Below, piece after piece: positions 44,401 through 54,033 of a stretch of DNA of 64,000 nt (its first letter is position 1; each line of letters starts with the position of its first letter). Below the pieces are notes generated by a model. It worked only from the letters and a program-made list of their open reading frames with translations. It made no database searches and was not told where the DNA came from. The translations under genes were made by a program, and so were the position numbers. Location: NCBI GenBank assembly GCA_036898135.1, contig CM072513.1, positions 11,754,102 through 11,818,101 on the forward strand. The letters are read 5' to 3'. This DNA comes from Oncomelania hupensis. Its lineage: Eukaryota; Mollusca; Gastropoda; Littorinimorpha; Pomatiopsidae.

Positions 44401-47400
44401 CTGACACATTTCAATCTGATAATCATTTTAAAATGCATTGACTTTGTGAAGTGAAACTGCATAGTACTATATTTGGCATAGGTCTTTAAACTGTCCTTAA
44501 TACATGAGAGCTGCCCTTTGTTAGGTTTAGCAGAAGATACAGCAGTGAAGACCATGCACGGCTTTGCTTTCCTGCAGACTAAAAACCACAGCAACGTGTA
44601 GGGATTTTTTTGTCACACTCTGCTACTGTTGTTTGTAGTTCACCTGTGCCTATTGAGGTCACCGAGAGTTTTCTCTGGGTACTCCGGCTTCCTCGCTCCC
44701 TTCAGTAATGGTATTTGATGCCGTCAATATGAAAATTTTAAAAATACGAATTTAATTTCCTTTTTTTCCATCTTCTAATAGCAATTTTCCTGCCTTTAGT
44801 ACACCACATGTTTGGGTGATAAGATGTGTGTTGTGTGAGAGTGAGTGAAATATGTGACTGTGAGCGTGTATGTTGGTACAGTTCGCCACGAGTGATTGGT
44901 GATTTGGGGAAAGCGCGTATATATAGCATTCAGTATTATTATTAATATGAATTATACATTTTATCATTGTTTTGGCATTCTGATTGAGCGTTCCAACTCA
45001 CTGTAAAATATTAATTCTGTCAGTTCTAACATAATTTTTTTTTTAAATTTGCCCTCATAAATCTTTTCTGTTGTTAAGACAGCTGCACTAGCATTATCAG
45101 TACAAAGGTGTGTTTATGAATTTGATACGAGTGTGTTCGCTTATTTGTTTGAAGGCAATAAGGACTGGGAGAAGGTTCACAAGAAGGCCTTCTCTAAGTT
45201 TGACTCCATCGATGTCTACCTGGAGAAGAAGCGGAAGCGAGCAGAGGAAATGACAGCGTCTGTGAAGAAAGCTCGCTCCGTTCTCACTGAGGTCCAAGAA
45301 GCTGTCAACAAGCTGAAGAACAAACGTACACCTAGCCTGGTGAGTGAATGACAGCCAGTTATACTGCCAAATAACGCTCTTATGTTGATTCCAGTATGAA
45401 CATGGCGTAGACTTGGATGTGGTTAAGTTTTATAACAAAGTTTGTTTTAGAGATTCACTTCACTGAGGCACAGCCTGCAGCATGCCCAAACCCAACCTAC
45501 CTAATAGTACTTGGTTATTTTTTTTTTTGGTTTGTTTGTTTTTAAATTTTGCTGGGGGAGCAAACCAGAGTACCCCGAGAAAACCCCAAGCTGTTGCTCA
45601 AGTCGAAAGTAAATAATATTCGGAGAAACATAATGCCCAGATGCAGGATCGATCCTACACCTGTCAGGCGCCGTTGGTTTCTGACCTGTGGACAAGGCAA
45701 GTTAGTACCATCTTAGCCCACTTGGCCACAACGCTCGTTACCAAAAACAAAAAACAAAAAACCAAAAAAAAACAGCTTTTTTTTCCGAGCAATTGTCCGA
45801 CAAACAGCTGCTACACAAGAGTGTTTACTGTTTTGGAAAGAATCTATCTAAAATTAGCATGACCGACTGGAGAGTTAGCTCGATGCTCATTTCTTCATCT
45901 TCTGCACTATCAACCAATCACAAAGCTGCTAATTCGTTGCTCTATGCTTAGGAAATGACATCATAGTTTATGTGACGTCGACGCATTGTATGCAGTGGTT
46001 ACTTCCCTTGTTTAACTACGAAACCATCAATCATGGCGTTTGTCCATCGTTTTTACCCTCTCCTTAAAATGCTTAACAAGGCGTGAAAAAAATTCTTAAC
46101 ATTGTCAAATGGAAGTGAGCCCACTCCTTATAGGTTCATTCAGGGGTCCAAATCTTCCGCGGATCCGCGGAAATCCGCGTAAAGTAAAAACTTTCCTCTG
46201 AAAAAATTTGCGATTTCCGCGAAAAGAAAAATCCTTGAGAATAAAAAAAATCTATTTTCAAAAAAAAAAAAAATTCTCACACTGTCGCGATTCCTAAACA
46301 GTTCCACAAGCAGTCAGTTTCTCTATCTTCACTTCCTTTTCCAACATGGCGTCTCATTGTGCACCACGCATTGTAGCTCGCGGCGATGCTTATGACGATT
46401 CAGGAGTAAAAAATAAGTGGCGATGGGAGTGGTGCGAAAAATCTGTTAAAGTTATGTCCAACCCTGATGTGTATGAACGGCAGGGAATTTTATCCCAACC
46501 TGTTCATGCTAAAGAACCTTTGCACCCTGCCTGTCACTACTGCCGAGTGTGAGCGTTTAAACAGTCAGTTGCGCAACCCAAAAAACTACCTGCGCTCTAC
46601 AATGGGGCAAAAGAGGCTCAATGGACTTGCTTTACTGAAATAACAGGGATGTTAATATTGACTTCAAAGAAGCAGTAAACTGTTTTGCCAGAAGATACAA
46701 TTCACATTATACCGTTAACGATCAACAAAAAGTGGTGAATAATAATAGACTATACAAAACATGTCTGCTGATAAATAAATGTTTGTGTGTGTGGTTTTTT
46801 TGTTAAGGGAGGGGCAGAGGATAATTTTTGTACCCCAGAGTTTGTCAGTTCAATTGTTCAAAAAGCTCAAAGTCCCAGACCATCACAAATGGCTTTTTCA
46901 AGGTTCAGATTGCACCATTTTGCATCCTTTAGAAAAAATTTTTTTTCGGGGGAGCATGCCCCCGGACCCCCCTAGAGGGCTCGGCGCTTCGCGCCTTCGC
47001 TGAATCTGTAACCCCCCCTTCTTCCCTTCGCTCTTAGTCTTATACAAATTTTCCTCTTTTTTTTAAGTCAGGTGTTTGGACCCCTGTTCATTGTAAATGG
47101 GGAGCCCTTGTTTTGTATTTACAATACGCATTTTTGTGCAGGGGAAGGCCAAAGCAGAAAAGTCCTTTAAGCCGACTGTGATATCTACCAAGGAGATGAA
47201 CCTGAACTTCAGAGCTTCCACATCCAAGACGCCTGCCCAGGAAAAAGAGGCCAGCAAAGCATTTAAACCGACAGTCACCTCTACCAAGGACATGAACCTG
47301 AACTTCAGTGCTTTGAAGGCGCCAGTGAACGAGAGTAGCAAGTCAACCGCAACATGTACATCTGCTGCTTCCGCAAGAAAAAGCCTAGGTGCCGGACTGG

Positions 47401-50400
47401 CCTCAGTCAGGAAGTCTGTTGGTGCAAGTAAGTCTTTGGCAAGTCAGTGTCTGTTTTATATTAAGTGTTGTCTGTGCTTAGTGGCTCTAAATACACATTA
47501 GCTATAGCTCTGGGCCCGTATGCATGTCGCGCCATTATCTGTGCTAAATGGTCAGTTTGGCTAACTAGAACATTATTTGGCTGTTAGCGGTATGCATGAC
47601 CTACATTAGCTGCCTAATCGTAAGTTAAATTTAATTCTGCGGTACCCCTCCATTAGCGAGCCTAACTGGCCAACTACCGTGCGGTTTCAAGATGGCGGTG
47701 AATATTTGGCTTGCTAACCAAAGACGTAATATTTTGCGCCGAAACAGAATTTTCCGCGATCGCAATAATCCTTTAGATCGCTACGATGACGTAGAACTAT
47801 ACGATAAATTCAGGTTTAGATGTGAAGATATTCTGTCTTTGACGGATAAAATTAGGGATGCAATTGAAATCTCGAATCGACAAGGAACTTTACCGCCAGT
47901 GTTGCAAGTTTGTCTTGCCACAGGCTGCGAAGTCCGTAGGCCTCAATTACATATGTATAGCATGTAATTGAGGCCTACGGACTTCGCAGCCTGTGATATT
48001 GCCAACTTTTATTTTCAGTTCTTCCACTGTTCTATTTGCCACGCCAAGGAATTGACCCGTTGACAGATGATTTTCCAAACATCAGTTTTTCTTTTATTGG
48101 TGACGGCTTTGGAGTGGCTTACCGTCAACAATTCCTTATGCATTCTGTACTCTTCGTACAGAACGCTACATTCCTCTACTGAGAAATTTATTTTTCGAGC
48201 ACGTTTTTTTTCTGCCTCCATCTTTGCTGCAATCTTTAACCACAACTACGCATTGCGCATGCTCATAATCGTAAAAGCGGAAAGGATTCCCTCCAATCTA
48301 AAAATAAGTTGTTGTTAGCTAACGGCGCGCTTTTTTTTGCAATGTGCATACCAATTAGATTTCGCTCAAACTGGTCAGTTTAATAACCGATGGGTTAGTA
48401 CTAATGACCATTACTTTTAAATGCCCAACGTGCATACGGGCCCTGACTGATAGCAAATACTAATGTGATGGACGAATAGGTCAGCTTAGCACCAAACTAC
48501 TATTCCACAGTTTGACCCATTTTGCATAATCCTTGAGCTGTCTGTATTTCCGTCCTTAACCCTTTACTGGGCACACGGTTGTCTAATCTATTTTTTAGCT
48601 CTAAACAGGCGAGAATTTTTATAATTTTATAGATATTTCGGAGTACATTAGTAAAAACACCACATCTTAGGTATTAGTGCATAGATTTAAATGAAATAAA
48701 ATGCAAAATGAACGTAAATAAATTCCCTTTTGATTATCTTCCTTTTTATTTTTTTCTTGTCATGTCTTGTTTTTTTATTACTCCATGTGTTTACAAAAAC
48801 AGTTTTAAAAAGTCCAAACAAGCCTCCTCCTCTTCTTCACTTCCCTGCCCATCTGAAAATCGGATGCATGCATACTACTGACACTAAATTACTAATAAAT
48901 GTCAGTACCGATCTTTTCTTTCGATTTAAAGTCCATTTCTCTCACTTCAATGTCTGATAAATGGAAACCTGTAAACTCTCCTTCATCAGTCGAAGAATCC
49001 AAACCATCCATTCTAGACACTCACACACAAAAATTGAAAAAAAAATTGAAAAAATGAACACATCAAAGAGAAAAATTGTGGAAATGCAGTCGATTGTTTT
49101 CACAACAGAATAAACTGGAAGTCAATTGCCGGAAGTCTTACAATCTTTCAAACAACGCGAGAATATAACCAGTGGTTGATACGGACGCTTTTGGGCGTTT
49201 TGCCTGTTTATACCTTCGGCTGCTACGCCCGGTAAAGGGTTAATCTCGGATGTATGTCACTTTGTCAGGATTTTTTTTAAAAAACCCACATTGAGGTGTG
49301 TGGTTTTTTTTAAACAAAACAAAATGTGATCCCTTCACATTTCCTCCCCACCCCCCACCACCCCTTTTTCCTTCCCCCAACTCCTCCAAATTAAACTCCT
49401 CAAATTTGCTTTAATTGTTTTAAAATTCCATTTATTCCTCAAACATTTTGGAGCTTTGCATGTCTGAAAATGTAATTGTCAACAGTGATTTGTTAAAAAT
49501 GAATGTGAGTTAGCTGTGTATATGAGAGTGTGTGTAACATACGAGCATGTTTGTTGATTACAGTTTGCCATGCTTTGAGTCTGATTTAGGAATAAAGCAC
49601 ATATAGTATCCAAAGTTAGTTTTATTATTTTAAGTTGTAGAATAATTCAATTTTAACTGTGGTAAGCACCATACTGTGAAGATTACAATTCCAGCATTGC
49701 ATCTTTACCACTGACGCATAAAAGGCTTTTTTGTGCCTTATGAGCGAAGCCATGAGGGTTGGAGAGGACAGAGAAAGATGGAGTACGCTGGTTAAACAAT
49801 CATCTGTGGTGCCCCTAGGACCTCCGAGTTAAAGGATAGGATGTATAAATTTATGTAATTTATTTCTAAAAAATCAAAACTTCCACAGTACTAGCTAACA
49901 TTTAAAAAACATTCTCAATGTTTCTATGATTACTGTTAATTTATTGTGGCGGTGGTTTCTTGTCCCATGCAGCAACCCCATTCCACTTCACAGGGAACAA
50001 CAGCAGCCTGAGCTTGAGCAAGTCGACCACCAAGCCAATGTTTGACTTGAAAGCCAGCTTGGCACGGCCCATCACTTGGAAACCACACACTGGGAAACTC
50101 AAGCCTGTGGACTTTAACTACACGGCACCTGCTTCGGCATCCAAGCCTGAACAGCCTGCCAACCGCATGGATGTCTTCAAGTCAGCTGTCAACAAGACCA
50201 GGATGACATATTCTAGGTATGGTTTTTATAATACTACTGATTGAATTTGACTTACTCCTGAGCCTTTAAGTCAAGTGAGAGAGATTATTTAATTATGTGC
50301 ACTTGAATGCTTTGTGCCATGGAAGCTGTGAAGACAGACTCCTTTTGTCTCCCTTAGTTCTTTCAAATCGTTTCTTGCCTAGTTTATTTAGCATTTTATT

Positions 50401-50731
50401 AGGATCAATCCTTGCATGATGCTGCTTACCTGCAAGAGCTTTATTTATAATTCAGGGGAATAAAAGGAACTAAAACATTTAAAGCGATATGTGATGTTGT
50501 ATCTCAGAAGATATAATGTTTTGATGTAGAAATGATTGAAAGAACATCCCCAAGCCTTATTTACTTATGAGTAGTATAAACTTTAAACTGAAACCTCATT
50601 GTGTTATTTTTTCCAAAACATCAATCCTGGGAATGGCGTTTATTTCTTGCAGGCAAGACAAAAGAGCAGCACTGGCAACTAAGCGAGCAAACGCCAAGGA
50701 CAGCCTGCTGATGAAAAAGCGAGGACTTTGA
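32322..50731 (+). CDS. NUSAP1: Nucleolar and spindle-associated protein 1 (10 exons, complete)
   Basis: NUSAP1 is a microtubule- and DNA-binding mitotic protein that bundles spindle microtubules near chromosomes and is nucleolar in interphase. Exons: 32322-32456, 34292-34387, 35789-35920, 37904-38392, 38802-39030, 43022-43126, 45155-45339, 47142-47427, 49973-50216, 50653-50731. All are GT-AG and in phase; 1980 bp, 659 aa (vertebrate proteins are about 440 aa). Recognised blocks: the N-terminal [20 protein letters not shown] (SAP-like motif); a Lys/Pro/Ser/Thr-rich basic middle; [12 protein letters not shown] (exon 6); [20 protein letters not shown] with a charged helix (exon 7); [20 protein letters not shown] (exon 9); and a basic C-terminal helix (exon 10). 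The extra length is mainly in exons 4, 5 and 8. The introns hold numerous transposons. Candidate poly(A) signals are at 51682-51687 and 53306-53311. Confidence 0.94.
32575..34125 (-). pseudogene. Jockey-like LINE remnant in NUSAP1 intron 1
   Basis: RT sequence in three frames separated by frameshifts: 34087-33668 ([16 protein letters not shown]), 33634-33302 ([20 protein letters not shown]), 33265-32915 and 32979-32590 ([13 protein letters not shown]). The FADD box is lost at the frameshift near 33320. It is a different family from the 18-kb copy and is antisense to NUSAP1. Confidence 0.85.
34292..34387 (+). CDS. NUSAP1: NUSAP1 exon 2
   Basis: Acceptor TTGGTTTCAG and donor AAG|GTACCA. Encodes [20 protein letters not shown] and a Thr/Asp/Asn-rich tail. 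It continues the SAP-like helix of exon 1, as in vertebrate NUSAP1 (KLLKALKGY). Confidence 0.92.
34440..35168 (+). mobile_element. RTE LINE 3' fragment in NUSAP1 intron 2
   Basis: Matches the RT C-terminal region with frameshifts and small deletions, and ends in GGGATAGGATAG. It lies in the sense direction of NUSAP1, 53 bp after exon 2. Confidence 0.85.
35789..35920 (+). CDS. NUSAP1: NUSAP1 exon 3
   Basis: Acceptor TGTATTCAG and donor AAG|GTGCGT. Encodes an acidic stretch ([19 protein letters not shown]) followed by a strongly basic run ([20 protein letters not shown]), a plausible nuclear-localisation or nucleic-acid contact. Phase 0/0. Confidence 0.9.
36147..37786 (+). mobile_element. hAT-like DNA transposon, 6-bp target duplication (element B), NUSAP1 intron 3
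   Basis: 14-bp identical termini CAGAGATGAGAATC in inverted orientation. Direct repeat ATTAAT at 36141-36146 and 37787-37792. The right part has a C-rich/G-rich palindromic motif GGGGAGCATGCCCCC (37661 on), also present in element C. Most coding capacity is gone. Confidence 0.86.
36640..36828 (+). pseudogene. Element-B transposon ORF fragment
   Basis: A 62-codon open stretch including [20 protein letters not shown]. The GVKNKW box recurs in element C. A later in-frame-like stretch near 36850-36970 is basic ([13 protein letters not shown]). No catalytic motif remains. Confidence 0.5.
37904..38392 (+). CDS. NUSAP1: NUSAP1 exon 4
   Basis: The largest exon (163 codons). Acceptor TTTTGTTTTAG, donor CCG|GTACGA. 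Low-complexity Pro/Ser/Thr/Lys sequence with two copies of KPAIVNP and many SP/TP sites ([15 protein letters not shown]), which suggest mitotic kinase targets by analogy. It has no counterpart of this size in vertebrates. Confidence 0.9.
38802..39030 (+). CDS. NUSAP1: NUSAP1 exon 5
   Basis: Acceptor CTCCCTCAG and donor AAAG|GTATGC, phase 0 in and 1 out. Encodes [20 protein letters not shown] and, later, [22 protein letters not shown]-type helix sequence. Confidence 0.9.
39061..39748. mobile_element. Possible TIR element without duplication (element F)
   Basis: CAGGGATCAGT at 39061 is matched by ACTGATCCCTG ending at 39748, inverted. The six flanking bases differ (CATATA versus TTCTGG), so it may be recombined or a chance pair. 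A tRNA-like SINE lies inside. Confidence 0.45.
39311..39500 (+). mobile_element. tRNA-derived SINE
   Basis: The head has a Pol III A box (TAGCTCAGTTGG) and B box (GGTTCGAATCC) in tRNA spacing. It is followed by a body ending in TATATGCGAAAGTGTC...GACTATA, a module also found at about 26387. Acceptor and T-stem pairing is poor for a functional tRNA. Confidence 0.75.
39954..41138 (+). mobile_element. hAT-like DNA transposon (element D), NUSAP1 intron 5
   Basis: 15-bp perfect inverted termini CAGACCTGTTTACCC (39954-39968, 41124-41138). Flanking ATATAT on both sides fits a 6-bp duplication but is low-complexity. Encodes a broken zinc-finger transposase. Confidence 0.82.
40228..40843 (+). pseudogene. 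Element-D zinc-finger transposase remnant
   Basis: Starts [12 protein letters not shown], then frameshifts at a poly-C/poly-A run near 40270-40310. Carries CKYCEVDF...HCETKSH, a BED/C2H2-like finger, and after another break a stretch ending [11 protein letters not shown], which resembles the first catalytic Asp region of hAT transposases. The rest of the catalytic domain is missing. Confidence 0.62.
42139..42918 (-). mobile_element. RTE LINE 3' fragment in NUSAP1 intron 5
   Basis: Tail (CCTAT)n on the left, then about 0.75 kb of RT sequence with one long open stretch (42322-42855). 5'-truncated just after the FADD region and antisense to NUSAP1. It ends about 100 bp before exon 6. Confidence 0.86.
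43022..43126 (+). CDS. NUSAP1: NUSAP1 exon 6
   Basis: Acceptor TTTCACTTTCAG and donor CCTG|GTATGA. Encodes [20 protein letters not shown] then [15 protein letters not shown]. The preceding 4-kb intron holds two DNA-transposon-like units, a SINE and an RTE fragment. Confidence 0.9.
43197..44236 (-). repeat. 1.1-kb interspersed repeat rich in TCAAGGTCA motifs, copy 2 (NUSAP1 intron 6)
   Basis: Inverse orientation of the copy at 16.3-17.4 kb, with the same ends and order of motifs. Clear AAGGTCAAGGTCA-type tandem half-sites are at about 43808 and 43955. It begins 70 bp after exon 6. Confidence 0.8.
44640..44945 (+). mobile_element. Second SINE-like family, longest copy (NUSAP1 intron 6)
   Basis: TTTTCTCTGGGTACTCCGGC, AATGGTATTTGATGCCGTCA, and a tail AAAGCGCGTATATATAGCAT ending in (ATT)n. 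Related tails occur at about 49.6 and 58.05 kb. Confidence 0.6.
45155..45339 (+). CDS. NUSAP1: NUSAP1 exon 7
   Basis: Acceptor TTTGAAG (the poorest match to consensus in this gene) and donor CTG|GTGAGT. Encodes [20 protein letters not shown] then [20 protein letters not shown], matching the vertebrate 'FKKLHEAHFKEMESIDQYIE' block, a charged helix. Confidence 0.92.
45530..45700 (-). mobile_element. Second SINE-like family, inverted fragment (NUSAP1 intron 7)
   Basis: TTTTGCTGGGGGAGCAAACC followed by AGAGTACCCCGAGAAAACCC is the reverse complement of the block at about 6111. It ends near a (CAAAAAC)n-like run at about 45745. Confidence 0.58.
46141..47086 (+). mobile_element. hAT-like DNA transposon, 6-bp target duplication (element C), NUSAP1 intron 7
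   Basis: 12-bp inverted termini CAGGGGTCCAAA. Direct repeat TTCATT at 46135-46140 and 47087-47092. Shares with element B the subterminal CTTCCGC...GCGGAAATCCGC block and the GGGGGAGCATGCCCCC motif. Ends 49 bp (past its duplication) before exon 8. Confidence 0.86.
46346..46552 (+). pseudogene. Element-C transposase N-terminal fragment
   Basis: A 68-codon ORF with [11 protein letters not shown] and a CHYC pair (HPACHYCRV), which looks like the first half of a zinc finger that is then cut off. The remainder of the transposase is absent. Confidence 0.55.
47142..47427 (+). CDS. NUSAP1: NUSAP1 exon 8 (internal duplication)
   Basis: Acceptor TTTTTGTGCAG and donor CAA|GTAAGT. Contains [17 protein letters not shown] and [17 protein letters not shown], a 17-residue block duplicated 36 residues apart. 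A hAT-like element ends only 49 bp (after its flanking repeat) before this exon. Confidence 0.91.
47692..47967 (+). pseudogene. HARBI1-like transposase N-terminus
   Basis: Encodes [20 protein letters not shown] then [20 protein letters not shown] and [18 protein letters not shown], a clear match to the N-terminal region of Harbinger transposases. Coding breaks off where a 34-bp inverted repeat begins. The DDE catalytic residues are missing. Confidence 0.85.
47919..47995. repeat. Perfect 34-bp inverted repeat, 9-nt loop
   Basis: Arms 47919-47952 and 47962-47995 are exact reverse complements around ATGTATAGC. The left arm overlaps the end of the HARBI1-like ORF. Confidence 0.93.
48015..48245 (-). 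pseudogene. Harbinger Myb/SANT-like DNA-binding protein remnant
   Basis: The minus-strand ORF has [20 protein letters not shown] and [20 protein letters not shown], the Myb/SANT-like second ORF of PIF/Harbinger elements. About the first 76 residues survive; the downstream part is deleted. Confidence 0.75.
48444..49739. other. NUSAP1 intron 8, remainder
   Basis: AT-rich sequence. TTTACTGGGCACACGG / CGCCCGGTAAAGGG near 48562 and 49226 hints at another decayed inverted-end unit, but the match is short. A SINE-like tail lies at about 49550-49625. Confidence 0.45.
49740..49841 (+). mobile_element. RTE LINE 3' terminal scrap in NUSAP1 intron 8
   Basis: About 100 bp matching the last codons and tail of the RTE (GAGCGAAGCCATGAGGGTTG ... 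GGATAGGATG). It is the most truncated copy in the window. Confidence 0.78.
49973..50216 (+). CDS. NUSAP1: NUSAP1 exon 9
   Basis: Acceptor TGTCCCATGCAG and donor TCTAG|GTATGG. Encodes [20 protein letters not shown] then [12 protein letters not shown], the best-conserved C-terminal block of the family, thought to contact microtubules. Confidence 0.93.
50653..50731 (+). CDS. NUSAP1: NUSAP1 exon 10 (stop codon)
   Basis: Acceptor TTTCTTGCAG. Encodes [20 protein letters not shown] then KKRGL and TGA at 50729-50731, the basic C-terminal helix of the family. Confidence 0.92.
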
Positions 50732-51757
50732 ATCTGTGAACGCCATTGAAATGGCTCTAGTAATGGAGATACATGTATTTTAGTCTGCACAGTCTCTATA
50801 GTTATGCCTGCTTCTCTCTGCAATTTTCTTGTAGAACTTCAGTTGTGGCTTCAAGAAAGGATACACAGAAAAGTAACGTTTTTTTTTTTTAAAGTTGTCT
50901 AACTCTAAGAGCTTCACTGAAAGTGAATTCTACCCATAAACCTCCACACATGTGCTATTATATATATATGCACACACACACACCCACACACACACCCACA
51001 CACCTGCAGATAGAGTTTTCCTAGTGTGATTTTAACTGGCTACAAAGTCATTGGATAATGTTCTGAAAGTAGACTAGTTGACAGTAGGTGGAATAGATTC
51101 TCACTAAGTGTACTGGGATTTTGCACTGTTGTATATTTCACCCATGTTAGTTGTTGCACAGATTTCTGTCATGTAGATGATGTGGTTTAGGAGAGATGCA
51201 CCTTAGTCCACAATGAAGCTTAACAGTACGTTCCACCTGCATAGTTGTAGTAGAGTGGTCACTTGGCACGCCGATGACCCAGGTCATGGGCAAGATAAAA
51301 ACGGCAATTTTTCACTGACCCTCTTAGCAGTATGAGTGCTCTGGTGTTTCAGTGTTGATTGAGGTCCGTACTTCCCTGGGATGATTTTACCCAACTGTCA
51401 TATCACCCTTGGTGGGTGTAGACGTTTAACTTTAATGCTCATCTTCAGACTGCCTGTTACTGAATATGAGAAGTTTTGTTGGTGTCACTATACATTGACT
51501 GGGGATTGTACAACTCGATATGAACTGGGTGATTGTTGACTTCCAGAAAGTGGAAGTAGAATTTGGAATGGAATGCATCCCAGGGCTCCCCATTTGCAAT
51601 GAATCTAAGGAGTGGGCTCACCTCCATTTGACAATTTTAAGGATATTTGTTCACTCCTTGTTAAGCGTTTTAAGGAGTGCAAATAAAACGATGGACAAAA
51701 ACCTCAGTGCGCACTTTTCACAAGTCAACACACACCCGTCATGCACACATTCATACT

Positions 51758-52183
51758 CAGAGGTGCCAACCAGTACGGATTGACCGTATTTAATTCCGGC
51801 GAAGTGAATTAAATACGGAAATACGGTAGCTTTTATAAAAATACGGAGGAGAAGTTGCCGATCATTTATCTTTGCCAGCCGTGCTTCTGTACCAGTTTCT
51901 GGTCTCATAATAGTACTCCTGCACTCACTGAACGTCGCTGTGTTCAACAAGCTGATTTTTATGGTGATTTTAGAGTAAAACAAGTGTGGTGTTCAACAAT
52001 CTGATTTTCATGGTGATTTTAGAGGACTGAAAATAGCCTTCTGTTTCAGAGGGAAGCCTGTTGTTACTTTATAGTGTCATAGGCTGGGTTTTGCGAGAGA
52101 AAAAAAATACTGACCAGTGTTAAAAAATACTGACAAACGGGTCCGGAAATACGGACAAGAATATTAGGGGGTTGGCACCTCTG
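51758..52183. mobile_element. Short hAT-like MITE (element E), 426 bp
   Basis: 14-bp perfect inverted termini CAGAGGTGCCAACC. Direct repeat CATACT at 51752-51757 and 52184-52189. Non-coding. Contains a duplicated ~45-bp block (CTGATTTT.ATGGTGATTTT) at about 51950-52022. Confidence 0.85.
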
Positions 52184-52618
52184 CATACTAGTGATTCATA
52201 CACACACATTCACATCAAACTTTGACAACACTTGCTAAGCATAGCGTGACAAATTTGGAGCTTTGTGATTATTTGATAGTGCAGAAGGTAAACCAATGAA
52301 CAACAAACTAACTTTTCAGTCGCACTAACTTTTAACAAACAAACATCACACTAACTTTTTCAGGCGTGTTTTCAGCACCAATTGCAACATTTAGGACGCA
52401 CTTCTCAGGCCTAACCAGCGATCCTAAGGCGTGATTTTGAGAGTCGAAGGTGTGATTACGCCCAATCTCGGCGTAATAGGGAGCCCTGTGTCCTATTGTT
52501 TACTTGCAAAGGACATTCCAAACATTGAAAGGGACGCAGATTTTAATTCAGCATCTTGTCATCTAAGCATACACTTTTAGTCTTTGTCTGCCATTGTAAT
52601 AAAAAATGCTGTAAATAG

Positions 52619-52795
52619 CTAGGCGGCAGGGATAGCTCAGTGGTCAGAGCGCACGACTTGTGTGAGTGCGTCTTGGGCGACGTGGGTTCGAATTCTGACT
52701 TCAGCAAACTATTTTGTGATTGCTGGATATTACGAGCCAGCGCCTTGAGAAGCTCTCTGAGCTTGTAAGTGCGCTATATAAGAGAAATCTCTTTC
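52619..52795 (+). mobile_element. tRNA-derived SINE with GCGCTATATAA tail
   Basis: A box (ATAGCTCAGTGGTC) and B box (GGGTTCGAATT), then a body ending AGCGCCTTGAGAAGC...GTGCGCTATATAAGAG. The tail module is shared with fragments at 5.6, 8.7 and 61.6 kb. Confidence 0.82.
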
Positions 52796-54033
52796 TAGCT
52801 CTGTGCCATGTAACTATTCTTTTTGTTCAGTGTCTCAAACAAAATGCCTCTAGTCCAGGTCAGTGTATTGTAAGGGGCTGTAAATCATAAACCTGGCTTG
52901 CAGATGTGCCAGAATGATTAGTAGTATGGCTTGCAGATGTGCCAGAATGATTAGTAATATGTTAACTTCAGAACTAGCGCTTGGTCAGTTTGTGGTTTAA
53001 ACTGTTGCAGGAGGTAGTGTCAAGTTGAGTATTTTTTAAACAAATGGGGTTATGGTTTTAAAATTCATCGCATGATTTCTCAGCATGATATTTTGTGCAT
53101 AGGATTAAAACGTTTGACTTGAAGCACACTTATTACACTTTTAAGGTGAACGGTGTACAGTTTCATAGCTTTACGATTTAAAATATATAACTGTTCACAT
53201 TAAAATGCAGAATGGTTAATGTTTAACATTTTTACAGAGTTGTCAGTGAAACAAAAACTAAATTGCTGAAACAGATTGCATGTGGTTACAGTTTTTAGAA
53301 AGAAAAATAAAGATGTGTGTTTGTACCTCATAAAACAATTTAAATTATCTTTTTATTCATTTCCTATCCTATCCCGTAACGCAAAGGTCGTTGGGGCACC
53401 ACAGGTGATTGCTTAACCAGCGTACTCCATCTTTCTCTGTCCTCAGCAACCCTGATGGCTTCTCTCAGTGTCAAGCCATCCATTCTCAAATGTTGTCCTT
53501 CCACCTCTTTTTCTGTCTCCCTCTTCTTCTGCCTCCTTGCACTGTGCCATGCAGGATGATCTTTGCAAGTCCTGATTCTATGGTGACGTGACCATACCGT
53601 CGGAGTTCCCATTTCTTCACCACTGTGAGCAGGTTATTGTGTTGTCCACTGGCTTGTGTGATGGTCTGTCAGACTTCGTTATTGGTGATGTGCTGGGTAT
53701 AGGAAATGCTCCGAAGTCTTCTGTAGCACCTCATCTCCATGCTTTACATTCTTCGTTGTAAATCTGTTGTGAGGATCCATGTTATGAAAGCATATAGGGA
53801 GATTGAGATTATAAGGGAGTGCAGCAGCGTTATCTTGGAATGTAGACCGATGGTCCTGTCTTTCCAAATGGGCTTCAACCTAGTCAGGACAGTTTGTGCG
53901 ATTCTGGAGAGGACTTCCTGTCGGGACAGATTGTTCTGAGGTTGAAAATCTGTTCAGTGGTACTTCGCCCTGCCCCGAATCCTACTTGTTTTTCAGCTAT
54001 GATTTGTTCAGCTTGGGGTTTCAACCTGTTGAG

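Larger units (their letters stand above)
47512..48443 (+). mobile_element. PIF/Harbinger remnant, NUSAP1 intron 8
   Basis: 13-bp perfect inverted termini GGGCCCGTATGCA (47512-47524, 48431-48443) and two convergent ORF remnants typical of Harbinger: a HARBI1-like transposase and a Myb/SANT-like protein. The expected 3-bp TWA duplication is not seen. Internally deleted; the deletion point is a palindrome. Confidence 0.85.

Noticed and set aside
48562..49240. Another inverted-end transposon (TTTACTGGGC... / ...CCGGTAAAGGG)
   Set aside because: The match is short and interrupted, and no flanking duplication could be found.
52621..52700. A functional tRNA gene
   Set aside because: Enlarged anticodon region, poor stems and an attached SINE tail point to a retroposon.
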